Shown: positions 54,640 to 64,000 of the stretch, in pieces
Layout: each line of letters begins with the position of its first letter
Position numbering within the stretch: position 1 is the stretch's first letter
Notes under the pieces: model-generated
The model's input: the letters and a program-made list of their open reading frames with translations, nothing else
Told to the model about the DNA's origin: nothing
The model's database searches: none
Assembly (NCBI RefSeq): GCF_019393635.1
Contig: NC_057862.1
Coordinates: 243,770,941 to 243,834,940 of the forward strand
Source: Dromiciops gliroides
Taxonomy: Eukaryota > Chordata > Mammalia > Microbiotheria > Microbiotheriidae
DNA: 64,000 bases
Reading direction: 5' to 3'
Position numbers and translations under genes: made by a program

Positions 54640-54750
54640 GGGCAGCTAGGTGGCGCAGTGGATAGAGCACCGGCCTCAGACACTTAACACTTACTAGCTG
54701 TGTGACCCTGGGCAAGTCACTTAACCCTAATTGCCTCACTTAAAAAAAAA
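54640..54750 (+). mobile_element. tRNA-derived SINE lacking its B box
   Basis: Sense copy in which GAGCACCGGCC joins directly to TCAGACAC. About 37 bp between the two CCGGCC motifs are missing. Target duplication TGGCTGCTTTC (54629-54639 and 54751-54761). Confidence 0.93.
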
Positions 54751-54761
54751 TGGCTGCTTTC

Positions 54762-55470
54762 TCTTCCGTAAGGATTTTTTTTCTCCCCCACCATGTTTTA
54801 AACCCCCAAGAAGGGCTGCTCTGTTTTTTATTTGGAATGTATTGTGAGAGGATTGAAAGTGCAAAGGGAATCTTAAAGGTGATAAATAAAAATTGACTGG
54901 CTGGTTAGTTCTTGATTTCAAAAGCAATTACTGACATGACCAAACTCTTTGACGGTGGAAAACAAGGGATAATAAAAGGGTATTCTTTTTTCCCCATCTA
55001 ATTTTCATTTGGAATTAACTCCTAAGACATTAACATCTGTGTCTCAGGTCATGCAAAGGATGTTGTCCTCAGATGTCTCCCGTATGACTGTTTTCAAGGC
55101 TGTTCCTGAATAATCCTGCAAGGTTGCCAGCTTCTCTGTACATTCAGACTGACTGCATGTCTTTCTAGACCTGCACAAGGAAGAGCCTGAGGTATATCCA
55201 TTTATTGCCCCCCCCAAATTTCCTTTTATATCCATAAATTACTAGCCTCACATTTCCTCTGAGGTTGAACTTTATTTTCATTTTAACTTCTCTCCATTAT
55301 TCTACCCTCCCTCTTGAGTTCTTTATCCCTGTGTTCACCTGATTCCCTTTGAATTTAATGTATTTCTTCTATACCAGATTCTGTATGTTCAACTCTCCTT
55401 TGTTCAGTTAAGTGAGATTGTTGTGATGCTAGTCTCTCTTGGCCCCTTTTCCATAGTTGTATACTCTCCT
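54762..55470. other. unassigned non-coding sequence
   Basis: No repeat or coding potential recognised. Minus ORFs at 54736-54927 and 55044-55235 have no domain. Confidence 0.35.
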
Positions 55471-55575
55471 CATGGGACAGCTAGGTTGCACAATGGATAA
55501 AGCGCTGACCCTAAAGTCAGGAGGACCTGAGTTCAAATCTCAGCTCACATACTAGCAGTATGACACTGGACAAGT

Positions 55576-55578
<3 letters not shown>

Positions 55579-55626
<48 letters not shown>
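55579..55626. repeat. (CA)n microsatellite
   Basis: About 24 CA units within the composite SINE. Confidence 0.95.
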
Positions 55627-55631
<5 letters not shown>

Positions 55632-55774
55632 TATATCTTGTCACTGAACATAGATGGCTGTAGAGGAGAGAGTGAGGTTGGTGACCTTGCACAGCCCTCC
55701 CTTACTTAAATCTAATTCACTGCAAGTCATGGCATCACCCTGATGTCTTGGTCCTCTTTGAGAAAGAAGGACAA

Positions 55775-55932
55775 GGGGGCAGCTAGGTGGCTCAGTGGAT
55801 AAAGCTCCAGCCCTGGAGTCAGGAGGACCTGAGTTCAAATTTGACCTCAGACACTTGACACTTGCTAGCTGTGTGACCCTGGGCAAGTCACTTAACCCTC
55901 ATTGCCCCTCAAAAAAAAAACAAAAAAAAAAA
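55775..55932 (+). mobile_element. tRNA-derived marsupial SINE
   Basis: Sense copy with target duplication GAGAAAGAAGGACAA (55760-55774 and 55933-55947), inside the composite SINE tail. Confidence 0.95.
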
Positions 55933-55950
55933 GAGAAAGAAGGACAAACA

Positions 55951-56255
55951 GGTAAATACTCTGCTCATACACCCTATTATGAGAAATAGTACATTTCTTT
56001 CCCTTTTGCCTGATTTTTTCTAACATATTCCTTGTCTTTTGTGTCTCATTTAACTCCCTGGGTGACCCCTGAAGATGATAGGACTCCAAAGGGATACTGG
56101 TATCTCCTCCTCTATTTGAATGTAAATATTTGATCACAATTTGACCTCTTAAATTTCTCAAATTTATCATCTGTATTTTCATTTTCAAGCTTTTTCTAAA
56201 GTCTGGTCTTTTCATGAGGAATGTCTAAGTCTTCTATTAAAAATCTATTTAGGGA
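55951..56255. other. unassigned non-coding sequence
   Basis: Nothing recognised. Confidence 0.35.
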
Positions 56256-56272
56256 AAAAAATCCATTTAGGG

Positions 56273-56432
56273 AGCAGCTAGGTGGCGCAGTGGATAAAGC
56301 ACCAGCCCTGGATTCAGGAGGACCTGAGTTCAAATTCGTCCTCAGACACTTGACACTTACTAGCTGTGTGACCCTGGGCAAGTCACTTAACCCTCCCTGC
56401 CCTGCAAAAAAAAAAAATTAAAATTAATTTTT
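56273..56432 (+). mobile_element. tRNA-derived marsupial SINE
   Basis: Sense copy flanked by AAAAATCCATTTAGGG on both sides. Confidence 0.94.
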
Positions 56433-56448
56433 AAAAATCCATTTAGGG

Positions 56449-56890
56449 GCAGAGGGGTTCATGTATCATCACTTCATTTCTCACCTGACTGGCTGCACTG
56501 CTGCACTGCCCTGGGAATTACTGACTGCATCATTTCCTTTGAAACTCATTACTGGGATAACCTCATCAGCCTGCAAGATCAACCTTGGTACTCTACCTTT
56601 TCTGCCTCTCTGAGTGGAAGAACCCATTTAATAGAAGGTCTCAGCTCAGACATCTCATTTCTCATCTGGTTGTACCACTTTGGGACTTCTCGATCCTGCC
56701 TCATATGGGGTACCTTCCCTGGTGACCTGCTCCTTCCCTGCCTTCAACTCTTCAGCTTCCTTTTGTGTTTTGTCTTTTCCCCATTAGATTGTAAGATCCT
56801 GGAGGCAAGGACTATTTTTATTTTTTCATATTTGTATCTTTGCACAGTACCTAAGAGTAGACCCTTAAATGTTTATTGACTATTGATTGA
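56449..56890 (+). mobile_element. LINE-type (L2/CR1) 3' region
   Basis: Ends CCATTAGATTGTAAGATCC, TGGAGGCAAGGACTATTTTT, TGTATCTTTGCACAG and TAAATGTTTATTGAC, the usual L2-type tail. The upstream part is less certain. Confidence 0.5.
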
Positions 56891-56937
56891 GTTATATGAG
56901 CAATTTATCCTCTAATCCTTTGTAATTATGTATAATT

Positions 56938-57196
56938 ATCATTGTTATTCTTAGTGACTTAGTCTGATTTTTAGTGATCCTATTTGGCATTTTCTTGGCA
57001 AAGATATTGGAGTGGCTTGCCATTTCCTTCCCCAGATCATTTGACAGATGAGGAAACCGAGGCAAACAGAGTTAAGTGACTTGTCCAAGGTCACAAAGCT
57101 ACTAAATGTCTGAGGCTTGATTTGAACTCACAAAAATGAATCTTCTTGACTCAAGGTCTGAACTCTATCCACTCACTGTGTCACCTAGCTGCCTCT
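56938..57196 (-). mobile_element. composite SINE with RTE-like tail (antisense)
   Basis: TTTTCTTGGCAAAGATATTGG, GGCTTGCCATTTCCTTCC, GACAGATGAGGAAACCGAGG, CAAAGCTACTAAATGTCTG and TCACTGTGTCACCTAGC. Confidence 0.83.
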
Positions 57197-57520
57197 AATC
57201 TTTTATCATTGATCAGTTGTTTGTTTCTCTTAATTTCTGCATTTGAACTTCAAAATTTTTGTGCAGTTTTGATCTTTTCATCAAGAATGCTTGAAGAAAA
57301 AAAAAAGAATGCTTGGAATCACAACTCTGAAAAATTCAATCCATCTACAGAGAAAGAACCGATGGCACCTGAATACAGAAGGAAGCATATTTTCTTGTTG
57401 TTGTTAGTTCCTTTTTCTAAAGTTTTTTGTCTGCTAGGTTTTGAATTGCTTGAGTTCCTAAGGAGGGAATAGGGAGGAAGGATGAGAATTTGGAACACAA
57501 AGTTTGTTTGTTTGTTTTTT
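57197..57520. other. unassigned; possible L1 piece
   Basis: ACAGAGAAAGAACCGATGGC and AATACAGAAGGAAGCATATT recall the L1 3' UTR in sense orientation, and the flank after the SINE (AAAATTGATGTTACGATTAG, GGGGAAAATTCTAAATAAATAAA) fits an L1 3' end. Confidence 0.45.
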
Positions 57521-57644
57521 GGTGGGGCAATGAGGGTTAAGTGACACACAACTAGTAAGTGTTAAGTGTCTGAGGCCAGATTTGAACTCAGGTACTCCTG
57601 AATCCAGGGCCGGTGCTCTATCCACTGCACCATCTAGCTTCCCC
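57521..57644 (-). mobile_element. tRNA-derived SINE with small internal deletion
   Basis: Antisense copy missing the TTGCCCAGGGTC segment (GTGACACACAACTAG). AACACAAAGTTT before and AACACCAAGTTTT after. Confidence 0.92.
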
Positions 57645-58425
57645 AAACACCAAGTTTTAAAAATTGATGTTACGATTAGTTTTTACACGTAAGGTGGGGA
57701 AAATTCTAAATAAATAAACAAAAAAAAGAGAATGTTTGGAATTCCTCTTTCATTAAAGATGCATTTTTCTCCCCAATTGGATTATACTCCATTTTGCTGG
57801 GTAAGTTAGTTTTGGCCATAAGTTTTTATCTTTTGCTGTTTAAAATATTGTATTCCAAGCTCTCCACACCTTTATGGTTATGGCTGCTAACTGTGATCCT
57901 GACTCTGACTTCTCAGTACTTGAATTCTTTCTTTCTAACTGATTGTGTTATTTTTTTTCTTTGACCTGGAACTTCTGAATTTTGGCTATTTTGTTCCTGG
58001 GAGACTTCTCTCCACCACCCTCCCCCCCCCCCCAAGGAGGTGAATGATCTATTCTTACTATTTCCACTTTGTCCTATGAGATTGAGGCAGTTTTCTTTTA
58101 AGACTTCTCTAAATATAGCATCTAAGTGATAGATATTCCTGTTTTCATAATAGCTTTTTATGGTAGGGTTAACTTTTTGTTTCTTCTCATTGTTCCCATC
58201 TACTTTCTGGCTTCAGAGTTTATGTTGGGCCAAGCACTGTGCACTTCAGGAGGGAAAGTCTGGGCTGGTCCTGCTGCTTTCTTGGAGTATTAAATATTAT
58301 GTTCAGGCTCTCAGAGACAGCTCAGATTGGAAACCTGCAACCTTTCAGTGCAAAATACAATTATTGCCACATTCTGCAAGTTCCTGACCTGGATTTGAGT
58401 CTTATGCAACATTAGATTGCTGCTG

Positions 58426-58587
58426 CTGGGGGGCAGCTAGGTGGCACAGTGGATAAAACACCTGCCCTGGATTCAGGAGGACCTGAGTTCAAATTCGGTC
58501 TCAGACACTTGACACTTACTAGCTGTGTGACCCTGGGCAAGTCACTTGACCCTCATTGCCCCACAAAGAAAAGAAAAAAAGAAAAAG
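58426..58587 (+). mobile_element. tRNA-derived marsupial SINE
   Basis: Sense copy with target duplication AGATTGCTGCTG (58414-58425 and 58588-58599). Confidence 0.94.
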
Positions 58588-59089
58588 AGATTGCTGCTGT
58601 TGAACCCAGTCCCTATCAGGCAGCTAGAAAGCTTCCCTTGAGTCTAAGATTCCTGCCCTGGTTATTCCTCTGCAGGCTTCAGACCTGGCTAGACACTCCA
58701 CCTATGGGTCCCAGTCACACTTGCATTTGTTTCCGAACTTACTTCCTTGCTCGGGGATCTAAGATTACTTATTCCAGAATGTCAAATCTGAGTACAGGTT
58801 CCTTCCTCAGACCACCCTTGATCCGTGGCCCAGGCCTGGGTAGTGTAAGACAGAGCTGCCGGTTGGCTGGTGTTCTCAGACCCTGTGGTGCCTTGGTATA
58901 GGTCTAAGACAGAACCTTGTCTTGCCTGGAAACATAAACTCAACCTGTGCTAGAATCTTAAACATTCTGCTCCCCCAGGTAGACACTATCCACAGGGTCC
59001 ACAGACCTTTTTGTCTTCCTGTGCCGACCTGGGCACTGGCTAGAAAAATGACTGACTTTTCCTTGAATTCCCCCATTAAGATTTGGTTG

Positions 59090-59156
59090 CTGTGTGGCCC
59101 TGGGCAAGTCACTTAACCCCAATTGCCTCACCAAAAAAAAAAAAAAAAAAAAAAGA
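59090..59156 (+). mobile_element. severely 5'-truncated tRNA-derived SINE
   Basis: Only CTGTGTGGCCCTGGGCAAG to the poly-A tail is present, about 45 bp plus tail. It keeps the target duplication AAGATTTGGTTG (59078-59089 and 59157-59168). Confidence 0.92.
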
Positions 59157-59310
59157 AAGATTTGGTTGTTTGTATTTCTCAATCTGGAGTTTCCTGCATT
59201 TTTACTTACTACTCCACCATCTGGCTCCATTCTCATGCTATATTTCTTGTTTGTCTGTTAGAGTCACTGAGTTCTGTTCTCTTCATTGATTTTTATGAGA
59301 GTCCACTGCT

Positions 59311-59544
59311 TGGGTAAAGATTTGCAACTTTTGTTTGAAGCTAATCCCCTTCTCGGTTTCCCCTCAAGAGTTATTTTCACCTTTTATCTTTTGCTTTGAG
59401 GTGTTCTTGTAGTCCTTGTTCCAAACTACTTTTCCCCCTGAGGCCAGAGCTCAGTAGTGGCACTATGTATATACATAAATATATATATATATACATATAT
59501 ATATTATGTGTGTGTGTGTGTATAAATAAAATGTAACATATATA

Positions 59545-59579
<35 letters not shown>

Positions 59580-60010
59580 ATAATAGCACCTACCTTGTTG
59601 TATTAAATATTTGTAGGGCTTAGCACAGTGCCTGATATATAGTTAAGTGCTTAATAAATCCATCCTTTCTTCCTCCTTCCCTCTTTTCTGACAGGATCTG
59701 TCTAATGCCCTCAGTCCCCACACTTCCTTTTTGTAAAGTAGCAGTCTTAGACTAGCTGAAGGCACTTACTGGCGGTTTCTGTTTGCATTTCTTGATCATT
59801 ATTCAACCCCATGCCCTTTTTAGATGTTTGTTGGATTATATGTGGGAGAACTAGGTTCCTCTTCCCAACTTTCACATTGCCATTTTCAGTGAAAGTCAGC
59901 AAATTTGTGGTTTGGGGTTTTTTTTGTTTTTTGTTTTTTTTAGTAAGAGTTTTCATATTTTGGGGGGCAGATAACCGAGGGAAGAGCTCATGGGGAGTCA
60001 TTACCTATGT
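59311..60010. other. unassigned sequence with AT microsatellite
   Basis: Contains (AT)n/(GT)n tracts at 59465-59575 and an L2/MIR-type tail (TAGCACAGTGCCTGATATATAG) at about 59617-59660. The remainder is unassigned. Confidence 0.45.
59465..59575. repeat. (AT)n and (GT)n compound microsatellite
   Basis: ATATAT and GTGTGTGTGT tracts separated by short unique text. Confidence 0.9.
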
Positions 60011-61600
60011 CAGTTCTTAGAGCAACCTCTGTACCAGTTCTTACAGCTGGGGCCAAATGGAGACCCTTGGAGTTACCAAAGATAACCCATGTATTGACAC
60101 CAAACAATGCCAGGTCCCAGATGAGTGCCTAATTATGGAAACGAGAGCCGATTCTTGACACCAATTTCTCTTCCAGCGATGCCATGTGACAACTGTCTTG
60201 CTGTTCACAGCAACTATTCTTGACCCCCTCAATGTGGTGGACCAAGTCACTAGGCTTTGGTGTTGGTGTGATTGAAGAAAGAAAAATCCAAAGTCCAGCC
60301 TTGATTAGTCAGGTTCTTAGGCACGAGTGGAAGGGGAAAATGATATGACTCCCAGACATACCAAAACAAAAACCAGAACCCCAAAACTTCAATTCCCCAG
60401 TACAGCAAGCATTAGGGATAGGCACCACAATAACACATATCCTACCTACTGAGCTGGAAGTGTTTAGTGAACAGGTAGGTCTCTGCTAGAAATTAATTAT
60501 AACTTCCTGTCCCAGCCCAATGTTCTGCCTCTTCTGCTAGATCAAAGGGGCTCTGCCTAATTCAGATCTAACTCATGAGGATTGTGCTTTGTCTGGTTCA
60601 CCAACAGGTCAAGCCTGATGTGAAGGCATATGCATACCTGACCTTCCATCCATCAATCTAGTAATGAAAGCTACCTTAAGGGATTGAGATTTTTGCAAGG
60701 CCTTCTGGTTGGCTGAACTGTAAGCCCGATTACTGGCAGAGAGAGCCCTGAGGGATGTAGTAGATAAAATCTTCATCTATATTGATTCCTGAGCCAGCAG
60801 TGAAGGAACTGGACCTACCTAAAAAAAAAAGTATTTCCCTTTGGAGTCAGAACAATGGGGGAACATTTACCCATTACCCATGCCCTTTTTTTTTTTTTTT
60901 TGTGAGGCAATTGGGGTTAAGTGACTTGCCTAGGGTCACACAGCTACTAAGTGTAAAGTGTCCTGAGGCCAGATTTGAACTCAGGTCCTCTGAATCCAGG
61001 GGCCAGTGCTCTAATCCACTGTGCCACCTAGCTGCCCCACCCATGCCGTCTTATGTATAGAATTGTGAGGCATGCTGGCACTCATCAAGACATCATAAAT
61101 GCTCTGTTCAACTGAACAATCAGGTTGATGCCCTAACCAGGAATGATAGAGGTTGGGTAATGGGTCCACTGCCAGTATGGATGTGGGGGCTGTGATCCCA
61201 CTAACAAATAATCTGCCCAATGGCTTCCTTGGGCCAATTGCAACATCTACCTATAGTGTTTGTGGTTCTCACCTGTGTTTGACTAGTAAAATTAGCCCTC
61301 TTCTCCCACCTCAGGGCAATGGGCTGTCCCTTGCAAATGTCACCTTTGTCATCACACCTATACCAGGAGTGGGTCTCCACCCTCCCACAAGCTAGGATTA
61401 ATGTGGAATCTGGATCTAACCAGTTTCTTGCATTTGGTTTCAGAAGACATAATAGATATGGACACATTTCTGGCTTACCCCTCTCCAGCCCTTCCTAATT
61501 TTAGTCCATGTGGAACTGCCCAGTTTTCAAGGTCCATACATCTCAGGGGAAATAGGTTAGGTCTTCCACAATTGTTCTGAGAACTCCTGCCCACAAAGGG
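60011..61600 (+). mobile_element. decayed LTR-retroelement pol fragment split by a SINE
   Basis: Two short in-frame islands on the plus strand look like the RNase H part of a retroviral-type pol. Around 60723-60780 a frame reads IFIYIDS, then a stop. After the SINE, around 61047-61145, frames give a HAGTH motif and NNQVDALTR, typical of the end of RNase H. The islands lie in different frames with stops between, so nothing is functional. 61153-61395 is a further open frame of unknown identity (VCGSHLCL; LPNGFLGPI). Limits of the element and class are not determinable by eye. Confidence 0.45.
60885..61038 (-). mobile_element. tRNA-derived SINE inside the pol fragment
   Basis: Antisense copy with target duplication ACCCATGCC (60876-60884 and 61039-61047). 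Confidence 0.94.
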
Positions 61601-61615
61601 CTTTGGAGAGCTCTT

Positions 61616-61749
61616 TTTTTTTTTTGGGGGGCAGGGCAATGGGGGGTTAAGTGACTTGCCCAGGGTCACACAGCTAGTGAGTGTCAAGTGTCTGAGGCCA
61701 GATTTGAACTCAGGTACTCCTGAATCCAGGGCCGGTGCTTTATCCACTG
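61616..61749 (-). mobile_element. tRNA-derived SINE, head-truncated
   Basis: Antisense copy ending at TTTATCCACTG. Target duplication TGGAGAGCTCTT (61604-61615 and 61750-61761). Confidence 0.94.
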
Positions 61750-62123
61750 TGGAGAGCTCTTAACTACATAATCATGTATAGTTAACCCTTAAAACAAATA
61801 CTATGGAGTTTACCAAATTTCATTCTAATCCTTATTGCCCATTGTATCTCAATAGAAAGAATGGTCAGGCCTTGAAAAAGAACAAATACCTAGGCAGAAT
61901 ACGATTTAGATTATTGCAATAATACTATATAAGTTTAGAAAACTTTGTGCTTAGTTGTAATTAGTTTGGAAGTTGCAAAGTAAACGGTAATTCCTATATT
62001 ATGATACTGTAAAAGAGCTTTCATTACTTTTTTGGGGTTTTTAGCAAAAAGTCATTTAGTGTTCTTTTCTCATAATCACCTCTAAATGAACCAGTCAATC
62101 ACACTCAATATTGACACTCCATT

Positions 62124-62129
62124 TTTATT
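62124..62129 (-). terminator. candidate minus-strand poly(A) signal AATAAA
   Basis: Complement of TTTATT in CCATTTTTATTCCC, at the edge where dense repeats give way to unique sequence. Confidence 0.4.
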
Positions 62130-62730
62130 CCCTGTTAACTTACACATGTGCAAAACATTTTAAAAATTATATATTCTATTACAAAAAAATTTCTCAAACA
62201 CAGCCCATTTCAAACAACCTTTTTGGTGTCTGTGGATTTTACTATTACATTGTTTCAATAAATGATTTTAAAATGGAAAACATGACACATACCAAGTTCT
62301 ATGGCTTTTCATTTTAAAAAATACCAGCTTCAATTTTTAATAAACTGTTTACAAATTTTTTTGCACCTCATAAGACAAGATTTAGAGAAGCAAGAAGAAG
62401 GGTAGGGGAAAAAAAAAAACCAGTGGTTAAAATGTGTAATTAAGAGAATGCTTATGTGGGGATCCAATGCAAAATAATAATAAAAAAAAAAATCTCAGAA
62501 GTGAGAGCCTGACAAGCAGGTGCTCAATGAACACCAAAGGATCAGATTATCTCTAACTATGTAAAGTGCTTCTAGTTAACAGTAACAACAAAAAACCCTC
62601 AGTTTTAAAAATTTTGCTGATTGCTCTAAGGGTATAAGATCAATCATTTTCCTACAGCCTTACTTATCTCATTCATGGTCTCACTGTAGGCTCAATGGAG
62701 AGTCAACTTCCTTTCCAAACTCCACCGAGT

Positions 62731-62772
62731 AGCTGATCCTCCACTGGTTCTAGCTGATCCTCCACTGGTTCT
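62731..62772. repeat. perfect 21-bp tandem duplication
   Basis: AGCTGATCCTCCACTGGTTCT occurs twice in a row (62731-62751 and 62752-62772). Confidence 0.95.
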
Positions 62773-63115
62773 AATTTAGTCCATCCCTTCTGTTCAGAAG
62801 CTTTCTGATTCCCATCTAACAAGATTAAATGTCCTTTGGCTTTTTGTTTGTTTTTTTAAGTAAGTCTACCATTGCCATTTGCTATGGGGGAAAAAAAAAA
62901 GAGCAGACCCCAAATCACGGAGTTCTGGCATAAACCATATAAAAATACCCAGAAACTCCCTAGGATGACAGTCTCAGAAAGGTCACTGAGACTTATCTCC
63001 TAGACGGAAGTGAATTATAGCACACCCTGGGTTTTTCTACCAAGTGTTAGTAACATCGACATTAGGAAAAAAATCATGCATCTCATCCTCTTGTTTGGAG
63101 GCAAAATACCACTAT

Positions 63116-63131
63116 TATATATATATATATC
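63116..63131. repeat. short (TA)n tract
   Basis: TATATATATATATAT followed by a C run. Confidence 0.8.
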
Positions 63132-64000
63132 CCCCCCTTAGCCCCTGAAAAGAACGGAAATGGGAAGAGCAAACCTCAAAATTAATTCTGAGGCATCTTG
63201 GCCTAACCACACCAGAAAACTGAAAAGACAATGATGTCAGTTAGGTATTTTCATGGGATTTTTTTTCCTTGTGTATTAAAAATCTAAAAACTACATATAC
63301 ATTTGTCAATAAAGGCTTTTCCTTACCAGTCTCCTCAACAGATTGTCATGGAGAGAATGACAAGACAATCTCATTGGAAAAAAAAAAATCTCTTGTTCTG
63401 AGAATATTTTAAATTTGCTTTCCCCATGATGGAGAAAAAAAAAATCTCAGTGTTCTGAAGGATAAACTTTGAATTTCTGAAGTCTCACTGAGCAAAAATA
63501 GCATCTTCAAAGCATAAAGATTTCTAGAAACTGACAAGTGGGATGGCTCTCCTTGGGAGCACTTGCCATCGATTATATCACTGAAAAATGACTCTTGCAG
63601 TGGAAGAAACCACCAGCGTGACCACCTAATTAAGGGGCCTTTTAGCTAGTGCACAAACTAGCAGAACCCACTACTAACAAAAAATGACTTGAATTTCAAA
63701 ACACGAGCAGTGAGGCCAGCAGCAATTCAATTCTTAGCTAGCCAGTGGAGCTTAAACAACTACATATAAATAGAAAATAGATTTTTTTAAAAATCCTAGA
63801 ACATATTGCAAGTGTCTACTATCTCTTCTGTCTGTGGCTATGGGTCCTAAAGAAAATAAATCCGTGTTTTCTTTGGTGTGTGGGTAGTAAAGGAAAGACA
63901 ACAACCAAGTGCTCTCTGTTACATAAAATTTCTGATAATCTGAGAAAGCAGCACAAATGAACTCATTTCAATTTTTTAAAAAAAGGGTAATTTATGATAA

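Larger units (their letters stand above)
55473..55950 (+). mobile_element. composite SINE with 'AAGAAGGACAA' tail, split by a SINE
   Basis: tRNA-like head (GGGACAGCTAGGTTGC), B box GTTCAAATCTC, then (CA)n, then ATGGCTGTAGAGGAGAGAG, AGTCATGGCATCACCCTG and GTCCTCTTTGAGAAAGAAGG. The tail is the complement of the repeat at 43.0 kb. Confidence 0.72.
57735..59310 (-). mobile_element. L1 5' end / ORF1-equivalent region (antisense)
   Basis: TTTTGCTGGGTAAGTTAG, TGTGATCCTGACTCTGAC and TTGACCTGGAACTTCTG parallel the block at 9.6-9.9 kb. From 58200 onward the GC-richer text fits an L1 5' UTR. Two SINEs are inserted. The outer limit is uncertain. Confidence 0.5.
61762..64000. other. repeat-free AT-rich block, possible 3' UTR of a convergent gene
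   Basis: 2.2 kb without any of the repeat families that fill the window. On the minus strand AATAAA stands at 62124-62129 (plus TTTATT), so a minus-strand transcript could end near 62.1 kb. No coding frame is seen. In other mammals, as I recall, ATG14 lies tail-to-tail with FBXO34, which would make this its 3' UTR. This is inference from gene order only. Confidence 0.4.

Noticed and set aside
58449..58901. 150-residue plus-strand ORF
   Set aside because: It starts in a SINE and continues into an antisense L1 5' region; no domain.
61153..61395. Short ORF as retroviral env or dUTPase
   Set aside because: A few motif-like residues only (VCGSHLCL, LPNGFLGPI). Not enough to name a domain, and the frame begins without ATG.
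1..64000. CRISPR arrays, tRNA genes, operons or prokaryotic signals
   Set aside because: Repeats are dispersed SINE/LINE copies or microsatellites. The tRNA-like heads belong to SINEs and lack a complete cloverleaf.

Overview
The window is vertebrate nuclear DNA, almost certainly from a marsupial and probably an Australian one. A single tRNA-derived SINE family recurs about fifty times in both orientations. Its head contains GCAGCTAGGTGG, its B box is GTTCAAATCC, and its body contains CTGTGTGACCCTGGGCAAG. Many copies are young enough to keep intact target-site duplications (TSDs). Marsupial-type L1, CR1-clade LINEs (L2/L3), MIR/THER CORE-SINEs, composite SINEs with RTE-like tails and several solo LTRs fill most of the rest. 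There are no operons, rRNAs, tRNAs or CRISPR arrays.

One real protein gene is visible. Bases 47839-49746 (+) hold a 635-codon ORF that I recognise as the main coding exon of FBXO34, an F-box substrate adaptor of SCF (SKP1-CUL1-F-box) ubiquitin ligases. A branch-point-like motif, a polypyrimidine tract and an AG acceptor lie just upstream (exon start about 47616). This argues for the native locus rather than a processed copy. The 47 kb upstream then reads as intron or 5' flank packed with transposons. Candidate poly(A) signals follow at 50653 and 51704.

Both ends of the coding exon differ from the placental protein as I remember it. Upstream sequence still aligns to the placental N-terminus but has lost its start and carries stops and frame changes. 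At the 3' end the frame closes early (ending in PDLRG), while sequence resembling the placental tail continues in another frame.

Layout: 0-8 kb, solo LTR with a 4-bp TSD and old L1 pieces. 8-10.4 kb, nested L1/SINE and an L1 5'/ORF1 block. 10.4-17.6 kb, mostly unassigned sequence with SINEs and MIRs. 17.6-28 kb, SINE stacks, an L3 element and many antisense L1 3' ends. 28-33 kb, L2 in both orientations. 33-43 kb, an older sense L1 and three solo LTRs, two of them the same family in opposite orientation. 43-47.6 kb, SINEs and unassigned sequence. 47.6-51.7 kb, FBXO34. 52-59.5 kb, L1, composite SINEs and an L1 5'-end block. 60-61.5 kb, a decayed LTR-retroelement pol fragment split by a SINE. 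61.8-64 kb, nearly repeat-free AT-rich sequence. This last part has an antisense AATAAA at 62124 and may be the 3' UTR of a convergent neighbour. From remembered mammalian gene order ATG14 would be the candidate, but no coding sequence confirms it.

I did not find a clear new biological system. The most interesting points are the remodelled FBXO34 termini and leader, the SINE abutting its splice branch point, and repeated SINE integration into the same target.
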